Notes under the pieces: model-generated | What the model saw: only the letters and a program-made list of their open reading frames with translations | The model's database searches: none | What the model was told of the DNA's origin: nothing | DNA from: Pyrenophora tritici-repentis | Lineage: Eukaryota; Ascomycota; Dothideomycetes; Pleosporales; Pleosporaceae | Reading direction: 5' to 3' | Assembly: GCF_003171515.1 (NCBI RefSeq) | Contig: NC_089399.1 | Coordinates: 3,100,001 to 3,164,000 of the forward strand | Length of the DNA stretch: 64,000 nucleotides | Translations under genes and position numbers: made by a program | Shown: positions 1-10,740 of the stretch, one piece after another | Numbering within the stretch: position 1 is the first letter of the stretch | How the letters are laid out: each line of letters begins with the position of its first letter

Positions 1-652
1 TAAGTCTACCTGTTCTTTTTAATAAAGCTTTCTAACGCTGTACAGGAGGAAGAGAAATACCTTAACGAGTAGCGTAAGTAGGGCCTATTAGGCACGCTTA
101 TAGACGTTATTAGCTACATCAAAACGCCACAACAGTACGACATGTTCGCGAACTTTCAGCGCCTCGCAAGGCAGGACTTACTAGCCGACGACGACGCTAA
201 ATTCTAAATACTCGAGCCTATAAAGCCTTGCGTTACGCGCTAGAACTCCTTTTGTTCAGCGTTTAAGAGAGCTGTATTACTACAACCCGCGTTTAACTCC
301 TACGTTTGTTTCTACGTGGAACAGCAGCGCGTTGCCAACTTACACGCCTAAACGAAGAATAATAAGAAGCCCTAGGCGCCTGCTTAGATAAGATCTAAGG
401 GCCTTACAGCTGCTAATTAGGCTGTTATAACTAAGTATATTAAGGTGCTAAAGCTGCTGAAAGATGCTATAAAGCGCCTTAAAGGTAGAGGCAAATATAG
501 CTGTTTTGGTGCGATATACGAGGTTATACCAGTGTTTGAGTTCCTTACAGGGCGCTTTAAGCAGCGTCTCCGGCAGTACGAGAGGGTTAATTTTGAGCAG
601 CGCGAGGCGCCTGAAGATCACATCTCTATCAACTTTCGCGCAGCGTAGGAGA
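1..652 (+). pseudogene. RIP-decayed hAT transposase relic, upstream half
   Basis: Translating this stretch gives a recognisable hAT transposase middle section: a 'YIKTPQQYDMF' block, 'KPCVTR*NSF' (family VTRWNS), then 'LKRLKGRGK'-type and 'FGAIYEVIPVFEF' blocks and 'APEDHISINFRAA'. It is broken by stops at positions where the two intact hAT transposases of this window have Trp (TGG to TAG), plus others. That pattern, G-to-A at TGG, is what repeat-induced point mutation leaves. The gene starts before the window. It is cut at 652 by the hAT-1 insertion and resumes at 4100. Confidence is high for family and decay; the original left end is not visible. Confidence 0.85.
645..652. repeat. 8-bp target-site duplication of hAT-1 (left)
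   Basis: GTAGGAGA occurs here and again at 4100-4107, directly flanking the CA-starting termini of hAT-1. Joining the relic across one copy restores the spacing of the older transposase (RAA, six residues, YY), as in its two relatives in this window. Confidence 0.9.
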
Positions 653-661
653 CATACTTGT

Positions 662-805
662 CAACGAGCGAGCCGGCTCGCTCAGCTCGCTCGGCTTGGA
701 CGTTTTGACCAAGCCGAATGAGCTGAGCGCGCAGTGCGCGCTTGCAAGCCGAGCGAGCTTAGGGATAGGCGCTCGCTCAGTCAGCTTGCTTAGCTTGGTT
801 GGATG
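662..805. repeat. left subterminal repeat cluster of hAT-1
   Basis: Repeated, both-orientation copies of AGCCGAGCGAGCT-like motifs (for example at 664-700, 712-728, 748-762 and 768-800). The mirrored cluster lies at 3975-4088. In characterised hAT elements such as Ac, short subterminal repeats are transposase binding sites; that role here is inferred. Confidence 0.7.
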
Positions 806-1020
806 GGGCGGTTGGAAACTTGGGGCTGAAGGACTTGGTGGAGGGGCAATCTCACGATGATTTTTAGGTGTAGTGCGTAAGTTCGAAACCTAGTTATAAC
901 CTAAAATACACTCTTTTTTGCTATATTTCTAGCAAATAAGCTACTAAATTTCCGGCTAACGGCCTGGCAACAATATTCTCCTTCTGCGACACTTCACTTA
1001 CTACTTATCACCCACCACAC

Positions 1021-1148
1021 CAGACTCCGCAACAATCAATCGGATCGGCATGATTGATTCCTATCTAGGTTAAAGGCTGCCTAATGAAGTAATTCTTTAA
1101 CCTATATAGGAATCAATCATGTCAATCGATTGATTGTTGCGGAGTCTG
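1021..1148. mobile_element. 128-bp hAT-type MITE (MITE-1) inside hAT-1
   Basis: Perfect 22-bp terminal inverted repeats (CAGACTCCGCAACAATCAAT plus CG at 1021-1042; reverse complement at 1127-1148) are flanked by a perfect 8-bp duplication CACCACAC (1013-1020 and 1149-1156). The interior is also self-complementary (TGATTGATTCCTAT... against ...ATAGGAATCAATCA), so the whole element can fold into a hairpin. The CAG-starting repeats and 8-bp duplication point to mobilisation by a hAT transposase, but the repeats differ from those of hAT-1, hAT-2 and hAT-3, so the driver is not in this window. Confidence 0.92.
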
Positions 1149-1217
1149 CACCACACTCACCTATACTCCATCAACGCGTCTCTATTTGCAGCTATTATCT
1201 ACCTCGCCGTTGCTATA

Positions 1218-3919
1218 ATGCCAGCAAAAAGAACACGCGTTAATGCTCTAGAAATCGCGACAACTTCGAAGCGCCCTAGAGTCGCAGCGCGTCATCGCGG
1301 GACTGCCAGCCAACCTGTGCTAGTCGATACTCGGCCATTCTCACCATCTCCACCTCCTCCACCGCTGTCGCCGCGTCAAGCTCTCGTCGCCGCGCCACAA
1401 GCACCAAATTTTGAAGCGACCCTCCGAGAGTCGCGCGCCGAAGAGACAATCATCCCACCACCTGAGGGCAGCGAGCATGCCACTGTTGCAGCTTCAGGAG
1501 CAGCTAGCGAGGCTGTCGACGAGGGTTTCGTATGGGTAGAGGACAAATACGACGGCTTTAATTGGAGTCGCTACCCAAAGCACTGCAAGCCGCCCACATC
1601 ACTTTCGAACCGAGCAAGCTGGGTATACAGCCATAGCTATCGCATCGCCTTGCGCAGCAACGTCGCAAAAGTCACGTGGATCTGCCACTATTGCTATAAG
1701 CACAAGTTCACTACTGTTGGCCGTGGCATACATGACGTCTCGCAGTCTCCATCAGCGCCAGCACGTCATCTCGGAGAAGACAAGAAAGGTCATGGCTTGA
1801 AGCCTCCAAGTAAGCGCACTACCGTCGCTCCTCGGAAAGAAACTCTCCTCGAACGCGCCCTTCAGAAGGGCTGCTCTCAGGCTGTTGCCAACGAGCTTAC
1901 CAACTTCAATATACAAGAGTTTAGGCTTGCGGCCGTCACCTGGCTCGTCGAAAACAACCTCCCACTCTCACAATTCGAATCATCGTCTTTTCGCAATATG
2001 ATACAATTAGCTAGCGTAGAGGCAGAACGAGCCCTGTGGGCATCTCATAACAGCGTCTCACGATACGTTATACGCCTGTACAACTACCTGTTACCAAAGG
2101 TTGTCGCAAGCCTTTCAGAATCAATGAGCAAAGTCCATATAAGCTTTGACGGATGGACGACAAAAGGTGGCAAGCGCGGTTACTTAGGTATCGTCGCCCA
2201 CTACGTTGATAGCTCTGGCGAGCTCAGGGACTTGCCTATTGCGCTCCCACAACTGACAGGTGCCCACACCGGCGAGGCCATGGCTGAGGTCGTGATGGCA
2301 ATATTCAAGCAGTTCGAAATCACTGTGGGCAAGCTCGGTTACTTCGTCCTCGACAACGCACATAACAACAACACCACGATCAACACTCTCGCCTTGCAGA
2401 TGGGCTTCAGCGCTACCGAGCGTCGCCTTCGCTGCGGTCCTCATACGCTTAATCTCATTGGCCAGATGCTACTCTGGGGTGAGGAGAAAGAGTCCTACGA
2501 CAACGAGGAGACTGAGCGCGTGAACGAAGCTGAGAACATGGCTACTTGGCGAGGCGATGGACCATTAGGAGTGCTTCTCGCGGTTATCAACTACATCAAA
2601 ACACCACAACAGTACGCTCTTTTTGAGAAGTATCAGAAGCTCGCTATTAGGGACCAGCCTGTCAACGCGCCAACAGAACAGCACAAAATCAAGGAGCCCG
2701 TCAAGCCAGTTGTTACTCGCTGGAACTCTTACGTTTCGTGTTTTGAGCGCGCTGTTGAGTTGCAATTAGCGGTTAATGGGTACGCCAACTACCATATTCA
2801 GAAGATTGAAACTGAAGACGCGTACGCCCGAAGTCGTAACAACAAGCTGCCTGCAGCGCCGGATTGGATGAGGTCTGATGGGATCAATGCCCATGACTGG
2901 CAGGTGATTGCTGAGTATATTGATGTGCTCAGGCCACTGAAACAAGCTACAAAACGGCTTGAAGGCCGCGGCAAAAGCGGTGCTTTTGGAGCAATCGCTG
3001 AGGTTATTCCAGTATTTGAATACTTACTTGGAGTCTATGAGGACCGCTTGCAAAGCTATGAAGACGTCATTCACGATGAGCATACAGAGTCACCCGAAGA
3101 CCACCTTGCTATCAACCTCCGCGCTGCCCTAGTTAAAGCCCGCGAGTACTACAACAAGCTCGACCTCTCGCCAGCTTACTATGCTGCTACAATCCTTCAT
3201 CCTCGCTACAAAAGCTACCTTGACGCAGCGTGGGCGGATAAGCCTGATTGGCTAGAGAGCAGCAACCGCAAGTTTCAACATTTGTGGGCGGAGTACAAAA
3301 GCTTACCGAAGCCGCGCTTACGCCCCAAAGTCAGGCACAATTAGACTCCGCAACAATCAATTCAATCCGGTCACTCTCCTAGACCCACTTACCTATCTAG
3401 GTAGGGCTTAAACTCCTATAGGTAACTACTAGGCTTAAAGCGGTAATCAATCAATCCAATCTGAACCTTCTAGGACCCACTTAATTGATTGTTGCGGACT
3501 GTGGGCACAATGATATAGACGACGCTATCAACAGCTTTATTGAGCCTGCAGGGCTTACGGAGAACGAGGAGGATGAATATGAGGCTTGGAAACGCAGCGA
3601 ACCGATCGCTAGCGAGGGCGTCGACCCTATAAAATACTGGGTAGGACTCCGCGATCGCTACCCCAGCCTTAGCAAATTTGCTATCGACATGCTATCAATC
3701 CCAGGCTCAAGCTGTGAGTGTGAGCGCTTATTCAGCGAGCTGGGTGACCTCCTCGAGCCCCGTCGGCGCAGCATTTCTCCGCAACTTCTAGCAGCAATAC
3801 AGTGCGATCGACGATGGATAAGAGCTGGATTTGGCAGTGGTGAGGTGCCTGTAAAGGAGGCTATCAGCGATGAGGAGATGGACGCGAAATACGGTGTACA
3901 TAAGTGGGATATTAGCTGA
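1218..3919 (+). pseudogene. hAT-1 transposase, split by MITE-2
   Basis: A BED-type zinc finger (CHYC followed by paired His, about residues 155-200), the hAT catalytic core (SFDGWTTKGGKRG, FVLDNAHNNN, the C-x2-H motif RCGPH, VTRWNS) and the C-terminal hATC dimerisation block (YWVGL, SSCECERLFSELGDLLEPRRR) are all present. The frame runs open from 1218 to 3341, where a MITE brings an immediate stop (3342-3344); it resumes in the same frame at 3512 and ends at 3919. Without the MITE and one duplicate the two parts join in frame, giving about 843 aa, the usual size. The start is placed at 1218 (MPAKRTRV), matching MPSIPAKRK of hAT-2; an upstream ATG at 1134 lies inside MITE-1 and is not native. 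Confidence 0.9.
3342..3503. mobile_element. 162-bp MITE (MITE-2) disrupting the hAT-1 transposase
   Basis: It shares the GACTCCGCAACAATCAAT-type inverted repeats of MITE-1 (right end ATTGATTGTTGCGGACTGTG, slightly diverged), with a different interior. A perfect 8-bp duplication GGCACAAT flanks it (3334-3341 and 3504-3511). It inserted on a codon boundary; its first three bases, TAG, terminate the transposase reading frame just ahead of the hATC domain. Confidence 0.9.
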
Positions 3920-3974
3920 GAAACTCAACACCAAGGTTTCTATATAACTTTCCTAATCGGGACTGAGCCCATCA

Positions 3975-4088
3975 AGCCGAGCGAGCTGACAGCCCTGTTT
4001 CAGCCAATCCGAGCGAGCCGAGCGAGCTGCTGGCCTCCGCTCAATTGGCTGAGCAAGCCAATTGGCTGAGCTCGCTCAGCTTGCTCAT
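3975..4088. repeat. right subterminal repeat cluster of hAT-1
   Basis: Multiple copies of CCGAGCGAGC / GCTCGCTCAGC and of CCAATTGGCT, mirrored with the left cluster at 662-805. Probable transposase-binding repeats (inferred). Confidence 0.65.
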
Positions 4089-4099
4089 TGACATCTGTG

Positions 4100-4745
4100 G
4101 TAGGAGAAGCTCAACGACTACTACAGTAAACTTAACGACTCACCCGCGTACTTTGCGGCCTGCGCTCTTCACCCGTACTATCGACGCTATTGCGAGAAGG
4201 CGTGGCGTAATAAGCCTAAGTGGCTCGTCGCCTGTATAGCTGACTTTCGTGCTCTTTAGGCAGAGTATACGACCTCTACTCCTCTAACAAAGCCCTTAAA
4301 AGAGCGTAATAACAGCACTATTAACGAGGCTATCTCGTATATTATAAGCGATAGCGAGGACGATAATAAGCTCACAGATAAGTACGACAGGTGGCGCAAA
4401 TTAGAGCTAAAGTGGACGAGTAAGTAGCACAACAGCCCTAACGTTGATAGTAACCCTATTAAGTACTAGGTACAGCTTTAGTCTAAGTATCCTAACCTTT
4501 CACGCTTTGCGATTAACGTGTTAAATATTCTAGCGAGCAGTTGCGAGTGCGAGCGCATGTTTAGTGAACTAGGAGATCTACTTACTCCGCGACGGCGCAA
4601 GATTAGGTTACAACTACTCGCCGCGCTTTAATATGTATAGGCTTAGAATGCCGCTAGCATAAAGCTGCCGACGTTAGCTACAAGCTAACTCTTAGATCAC
4701 GACCTTAAGCAGTTGTACAACCTCACAGCGTGGGAGCAACCTAGC
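4100..4745 (+). pseudogene. RIP-decayed hAT transposase relic, downstream half
   Basis: This is the continuation of the relic at 1-652. The translation reads 'EKLNDYYSKLNDSPAYFAA', then an hATC block 'NPIKYWVQL*SKYPNLSRFAI' and 'SSCECERMFSELGDLL', ending near 'LTAWEQPS'. Stops interrupt it at Trp or Gln positions. It begins with the right copy of the hAT-1 target duplication (4100-4107). About 230 bp of unrecognised AT-rich sequence follow, up to the hAT-3 insertion at 4988. Confidence 0.85.
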
Positions 4746-4987
4746 GATTCTAGTAAGTATAGCCTATCTCTATCCTCGTCTACGACCTCTAGGGTTATTA
4801 GGATAGCTGCTTCTTACAGCTTTAATATACCTAGCAGAGCGTAGCTAACTACTTCTTAAAATAGACGTCTCGCCCACCTTACAACGCCTATCTACTAAAT
4901 AATACCGCCTGCCTCCGCGTTAATTAATAAGTCTTAAGCTTTAATATATCCTATCTAAAGGCCTTAGAGAGGTTACTGTCCCTGCTG

Positions 4988-5092
4988 CAGTGATCGGAAT
5001 GGTCTGGTCTGGTCTGGTCTGAGGGTACAGACCAGACCAGACCAGGTGCTTACATAAGGACCGGTCCGACCAGACCGGTCCGACCAACAAGA
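4988..5092. repeat. left terminal/subterminal repeats of hAT-3
   Basis: TGGTCTGGTCTGG runs, then their inverted copies CAGACCAGACCAG, then tandem ACCGGTCCGACCAG motifs. The same motifs appear mirrored at 7597-7717. The GGTCTGG runs fold back on themselves within this end. Confidence 0.8.
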
Positions 5093-5158
5093 CCGCCAAG
5101 AATGAGGCTGAAGCAAAGAAGGAAGCCGAGGAAATGTGTTTTACTACTGACTGTCAAT

Positions 5159-7455
5159 CTAGTCGTCTTCGTTCTCACTATCCTCGATATCGCTGTTCCC
5201 CTCAGCTTGGGGCTTTCCATACCAGGCCCGGAGACACTCGCACGCTTCTATAATATCTGCCTTCAGCCTACCACGGCGATCGACGATAGTAAGCTTCGCG
5301 CTACTAAAAAGACGTTCGCATTCATCCGACATAGGCGAGATCGCAAACATGTCTAGAGCGAAGCGAGCGAGATCTCGTTGGGAGTCGTAGCGAGATAGCC
5401 AGTACGCAATAGCCTCATTGCAACCTGCCTCTTCGTTATGAAGCCGGTCAGTAGAGATGTATTGTTCATACAAATCAGTTGTAGAAACTGGAGCGTCTAT
5501 TCGAATGCGCTTATGTTCCCGCTGGCGATCAAATGCTGGGTCAGGATCTCTCTCCTTCCTGGCTGGTGGTGGCAGCATCTCGACAGGGTACCTTCCCTTA
5601 TACTCTGTCTCCCAGAGATGCTTCACCGCTAATTGTGCGTTTTCAAACCACCTCTTCTTCTCTTCGTCGCCATGAAGAACCCACTCTTGCCTGAACCATC
5701 CCCACTTGCGATATGGATCAAGGATTTGAGCCGCATAATATGCCGGTGGAAGGTCAGTATCTTCAGGGAATCGATTTTGCCAATTCAGCTGCTGATTGTT
5801 ATAGTACTCAACGCACTTTAACCAAGCAGCATCAGCGCAGCCTTGAAGGTACTTCCATGTAAAGTTGTTATCGTCCTCAGTGTGGATGTCGTGGTAGTGA
5901 TCCTTCGTCTCGCTTATCTCCCGGAGAAGGCAGTCCAAAGTTGAAAACCAGTCCGCAAGTGACGTCTTCTTACCTTCAGAAAGCAAAGTTGCAGCATAGA
6001 AGTCTTTGAGAGCGAGTTCAATCTTTTCAAGCTCAAACCAGTGCTGTCCATCAAGCTTAAAGTTCGCGATCCCTACGGAGCCCTTTCCAGGTACATGACG
6101 AGCCGAGAAGAGCTCTAAACGTTCTCGAACATTTAATGCACGTGTAATCGAATAAAACCATGAGTTCCAGCGGGTCGAGTTGTTCTGGATAAGCTCAAGC
6201 CCGTCGAATTGCGAAAGATCTCCGCCGATAATAATTGTAGCAAACTCCTCACGCCGTTGTGGAGTAAGCCTGATGTATCGCACCAGGTTGTGAAGACGAC
6301 CCAAACATCCGAACTTCTTCCAGAGCTCTTCCACCTTCGTATAGTCGCCACGTTGATGATGCTTCTCCAGCTTCGCAAGATACTTCTCACAGTTTCGCCC
6401 ATAAGGAACGCCTGGCAACAGAGGTTGATGACATGGCCCAAGCAACGCAGCCGGCGATGACGACGTTGTTTTGACTTCATCCATGGGCAGAGATCCTTGA
6501 GTATAAACTCAACAGCGGTATCATTTGCCGAGGCATTATCCAGCATAAAGTATCCAATCTGATCTCCGCTAATGTCGTATTCTTCCAGCAATTCAAGGAC
6601 CACCGATCCAAGATTCTCTCCAGTGTGTTCGCCGTATATACGTCGCATACCTAAAGCGGTAACACGTCGCATGCCGGTAGTATCAATCCACATAGCGACG
6701 ACGCCTAGGATAGCGTAAGGGTTTGGTGAAGTCCAGAGATCAAAGGAGATAGAGATCCTACTCCGTGAATGGTGTAGGTCCTCCCTAAGCTGTTGCTTCT
6801 TCGATATGAATGCATTCATTACCCAGCTTCGGATAGTCTTCGCAGCCTTCGGGAGGTGGTTGAGTAGTGCCGGATTTAAAAAGAGGAGTAGTTCACGAAA
6901 GTACTGGTTCTCTAATTGAAAGAAGGCGATATGGCAGTACACAATCCAACGAATTAGAAGCTCTTTAAACTTCTCTACTGACTCCTTCCAGAAAAAGATG
7001 CTGGAAGCAGCCCCATCCTTTTGCTGGTCGATTATAGACTTCCGTACAGAACCCTTTCGCTTGATGCCACTCTGGGGATCAATCTGGTGCTTCTGTTCCA
7101 GGTGATTCCGGATCCTAGAAGTGCCATTGATGACAAACAACTCTTGCTTGCTCTTCCCAACCCTGCACTCATGGCAGTAATACACCTCTTTCTTATCGCT
7201 ATCTCGAATGTATTGGAGTCCGTACTTCCAGATGTGTGATGTACCTTGACGGAAATCCTTCCTTGCAATTATTGCACGTTTCACGTACGTGATACCGCCC
7301 TGCACGAACTCATCTGGAGATTCGTGATATTGAATAGGAGTGGGTGATAGTATAGGGGTGGGTGATGACGTGGGGATAGGAGATGGAGTAAGAGACGTTA
7401 AATCTAGTCTTATAATATTCGATGGGGACGGTAAGGTTGGTGTTGAAGGCTCCAT
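5159..7455 (-). pseudogene. hAT-3 transposase with a single frameshift
   Basis: The N-terminal frame starts at 7455 (MEPSTPTLPSP) and carries a Pro/Ser-rich leader, a BED-like zinc finger (YCHEC then paired His), SISFDLWTSPNP, FMLDNASANDTA and RLRCLGHVINL. Near 6395-6403 the homology jumps to another frame (NCEKYLAKLEKHH), which continues through NSTRWNSWFYS to a complete hATC domain (AIAYWLSRYDS, SDECERLFSSAK) and stops at 5159. No GT-AG intron fits the switch, so a 1-base indel is the simplest reading. The joined product would be about 765 aa, a normal hAT size. A sequencing error cannot be excluded. Confidence 0.85.
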
Positions 7456-7596
7456 AACAATAGTATATAAGTAGGTTGTTAAGGACTTGATTGTTCTATG
7501 TAAGTAGAAGACTTACCTTGATCTTAATGACTCATATTGTGCTAAATTTTCTGGCTAGATTAGTCTAAGATCTAGTCACGTGGACCTATTTATAGC

Positions 7597-7717
7597 CGGA
7601 CCGGTCCGATCATCTAGACCGGTCCGACCACGGTCTCAAAAAATCGCCAGACCAGACCAAGTCTTGGCGGTCTAGACCAGACCAAGACCAAGTCAGACCA
7701 GACCATTCCGATCACTG
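7597..7717. repeat. right terminal/subterminal repeats of hAT-3
   Basis: GACCGGTCCGATC, GACCGGTCCGACC and several CCAGACCAGACCAAG motifs, mirrored with the left end, finishing in the terminal inverted repeat that ends ATTCCGATCACTG. Confidence 0.8.
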
Positions 7718-7725
7718 CCCTGCTG

Positions 7726-10548
7726 TATACTGCTGTTAGGGGCATATACTGCTAGTGAACGATAAGGATAGCTTGTGAGCACTCTGCTCAACGTAGAGAC
7801 TCCCGAGTAGCTAAGTTTCAACGGCGATAGCGATACAATCTTATCTTTTCTTGATTACTCGCGCGCAATAAGACTTTAGGTTATATACTACGCAACACTG
7901 CTATTCTCCCTCAAACGCGCTCCTAGAAGGACCTCTCTCTAGAGCAGATAGTTGCGGCCTTTTTTGCTTTGTGTTCGAAACTCTATACTAACTTCTCGTT
8001 TTGCCTTTTTTTGGCTCCAGAAACCGCCTTTTTCACTCTTCGGAGCTTCCTAAGGCTACCTAGCGATCAAGCCTATTAAGCTCACTAATTAAGCCTCACT
8101 GATCGACCTATCAAGCCCATTAAAGCAAGCTCAACACCAAGAAAACGTCAATCAAAGCAAGTATAGGGCCTGAAGCTTGATTGATTTGATTGTTGGCATC
8201 TCTGGCACAGGAGAATATGAAAGGTGCCGAACTGTGCAAGCAAGCAAGTATTGTATTGAAGCTATCCTTGTACATCATGTGTAAGTAACAATGCATAGTG
8301 ATGTAACTTGCTCTAGTAAACTCGTAGCCAGAGAAGGTATTTGCAGCGAAAATATTTTCAAAAAAGTATTCAAATGCTACCAAAAATGACATATACCGCC
8401 CCATGCATCCAACTTAGTCACACTCGTGGAAAGAGACAAAACCAAAATCAGGAAGCTTCGATAGCAGCAAGGTTACAAATATCATGTCACATCAGTTGTG
8501 AGCTACATCTAGGGTAACCACACTTCATCCATATCTACTAGTATGGATATTATCGTAATATGGATGGCAAGCTGGAAAGGCTTAATATAGAAATGAAAAA
8601 ATGAAGGCATTCGCTGCAAGACTGGTTGTCGCACAATAATGACCAGGAAGAGAGTGTGCGACAGGACGCGGACTAGAGCGGCAACCGCACTGTGGATGTA
8701 GAGAGAAGACACGTAGGCATCGGGCATAGGACAGAGATGAAACACGGAAAACGACTATGCACAAGCAAGGAATCTCTGCTGCAATGTGACAGAGAGCGTA
8801 GTACTTCGTAAACTTCTTCGTTCATCCATGTATAGCCAAAGTCGACCACGATTTCGTCCACTCGATCTGGCAAGCGCTAACCTCATTAGGTTAGTATCAT
8901 CGATGCGTCGGTATAGCTTCATACTACACGTACTCTATGTCCCCCCTACTCCAGTACGCGGGCCTTGATATAGTAAAAAATCAATCGCGACTGTTTATTT
9001 TTGATTATGCCATGAGTTGCCAGCGTTTGGCGCCATGCACTCATTCGTTAAAACTGAGGTGCTGTTGTAGGTTACACAGGCGCTGAGCTTCATGGTAGCG
9101 AGCGAGGCAGCCTGTCATTACTCCACTACAACCAAAGTATTACATTAACACAGTCCCCTTAGGAAAAAAAGGATAGCCCAATTTAGGCTGGAATGATCTA
9201 GTGGTAGTAAAACGCCTAAGTAGTCGTAATGTTGTGATGGGATAGTACGCCGTAAAGACTTATCCAAGCATGATCTTGAACACAGTTATCTAAGGCTTGA
9301 GTCCTGCTATGGTACTCCAGACACATCTTGCGCTTCCGTACTGGAATGACCTTGAAACGAGCGTCGTTCCCTGTCGCTAGAGCTACAACTGGAATCAGGC
9401 ATCGATTTCGTGCCATGGTCGTCTTTGCTGACTGCGTCCTCGTAATATAGTACAGCACTGGTGTCGAATTGTACCTTTCGTTCCGAGAGAGCGACTGGTC
9501 GAGGGATACGACTGGCCTTGCTCGTATGTGTACCATTTCCACCAATATCACAGGGTTTAGCGAGGGCACTAATGTTGCAGAACGCCCCTGGGCGCGGTGG
9601 TGTTGAGGAAGCCTCGACTTCTGCATCCTTCATCCCTGCACAGAGAATTATGAGGTTGGCTTGGCTAGGGGTTCTTTTCGATCGCCAATTTGCTCCGTCG
9701 GTGTAATTCTTTGAAGTCATTTGGGTGCGGTTTTCCGAAGGCAGCCGTTGAGATTTTCAGTTCAGACTCCACAACTCGTATCTGCAGTCACACTAAATTG
9801 TGCACAATGAAGAGGTAACTAACAGTTACCCCGCATGTTTGCGCATGCACGGATCAAGAAGTCTCACCGTTCCCCGTATACTTGAGTTTTAGATAGACGG
9901 GCTGATAAGGCAACTCGGAGGTCTATGACACAGCGATATCAGTAGCAGCGCATCGATGTCACTTGCGATAACGAACCGGTGAATGATAAAAGCTTTCCCG
10001 TCACAGGTTTCCATGGCTTGCAAGTTTTTCCGGCATATTTCTTATAATCCGAATTTTGTTATCGGCTTGCGGCGACACTGTACTCGGCAGCATGTCGGCT
10101 ACTTAGAAGTAAGATGGTCATGCGTAAGCCAGAGGAAGTAAGCGGACGGAACATACCGCGACTCACTGGAAACGTATGCCAAATGACACCTACAAATTAG
10201 CTCTGATCCAAGATTTAATGTCTTGCCACTCTTTATACAACTTCACTACTTTCGCTGCGAACAAACATGCTTTCTTGTTTTATATCATCTCTGTGTTTTG
10301 CAGACTTGGACGACGAGTGAGAAATCTCGTCCTCTTGTAGAGTCCCTTTTTCTCCGTCTTACGCGCCTATCTAGGTTAGACAATACCTGGGCAACGCAGC
10401 CTCTTCGTGTCAAATTGTTGACGTCAGCTTAGCATCTCATCGAGCACATATCATCTGGCGGCCAAGGCGACCCATGTCTTCAATCTAATGCTGCGCTGTG
10501 GCGCTTTCCAACGCATTCAATAAACTCATAGTTTTTCCCTCTGCGTAC
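7726..10548. other. AT-rich, gene-poor interval
   Basis: No convincing gene. The first ~380 bp are low in coding signal and may be more of the old hAT relic flank (inferred). The longest minus-strand frame (9720-9307, 137 codons, starting MTSKNYTDG) has no domain I recognise and no clear promoter or introns; it could be a small lineage-specific gene but I do not call it. No tRNA or terminal repeat structure was seen. Confidence 0.5.
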
Positions 10549-10555
10549 TATAAAT
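10549..10555 (+). promoter_or_regulatory. TATA-like box upstream of the secreted-protein gene
   Basis: TATAAAT lies about 190 bp before the ATG at 10741, followed by a pyrimidine-rich C/A leader typical of fungal promoters. Position and sequence only; not proof of use. Confidence 0.4.
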
Positions 10556-10740
10556 CAATCCAATAGCTTATTCGATCACTATCTTCGAATTCCCGCATAT
10601 CACTATATACGCACTGTGTAACATCCCACCAGTTCCACATTCCTATACACTTATCACTAATCGGTGACACCCGACTGTTACCTTCGTCAACCGAAACCAC
10701 TTCAGATCACCCGACCTTCCATAAAGCCATCTAAATCACC

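Larger units (their letters stand above)
653..4099 (+). mobile_element. hAT-family DNA transposon (hAT-1), inserted in an older hAT relic
   Basis: The element is 3,447 bp. Its ends are imperfect inverted repeats of about 21 bp (CATACTTGTCAACGAGCGAG at 653 against the reverse complement of 4079-4099, about 16/21 matching). It is flanked by a perfect 8-bp duplication, GTAGGAGA, which is the hAT hallmark. Inside are a transposase gene on the + strand (1218-3919) and two MITE insertions (1021-1148 and 3342-3503). Both ends carry clusters of GAGCGAGC/GCTCGCTC-type subterminal motifs. Unlike the surrounding relic it has almost no RIP stops, so it arrived later or escaped RIP. It is probably now non-autonomous because MITE-2 splits the transposase. 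Confidence 0.88.
4988..7717 (-). mobile_element. hAT-family DNA transposon (hAT-3)
   Basis: A 2,730-bp element with terminal inverted repeats beginning CAGTGATCGGAATGGTCTGG (left end 4988; reverse complement ends at 7717; the match extends at least 24 bp). It is flanked by a perfect 8-bp duplication CCCTGCTG at 4980-4987 and 7718-7725. Subterminal regions are packed with TCTGGTCTGG/CCAGACCAGA and ACCGGTCCGACC motifs in both orientations (about 5000-5092 and 7597-7710). It holds one transposase gene on the minus strand. It probably landed in the 3' flank of the older hAT relic. Confidence 0.92.

Noticed and set aside
653..661. Alternative hAT-1 boundary at 662 with a degenerate 8-bp duplication (ATACTTGT / ACATCTGT)
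   Set aside because: The perfect duplication GTAGGAGA nine bases further out gives CA-starting ends and restores the relic's alignment, so it is preferred.
1134..1217. Upstream ATG at 1134 as start of the hAT-1 transposase
   Set aside because: It lies in the terminal repeat of MITE-1, so it is not native; the start at 1218 matches the hAT-2 protein.
3345..3511. MITE-2 interval as a spliced intron of the transposase
   Set aside because: It has inverted repeats and a perfect 8-bp duplication, and no GT-AG pair fits the frame joint; MITE-1 with the same ends lies nearby outside the coding region.
9307..9720. 137-codon minus-strand frame as a gene
   Set aside because: No domain, no clear promoter or homologue recognisable, in AT-rich transposon-flanked sequence; left uncalled.
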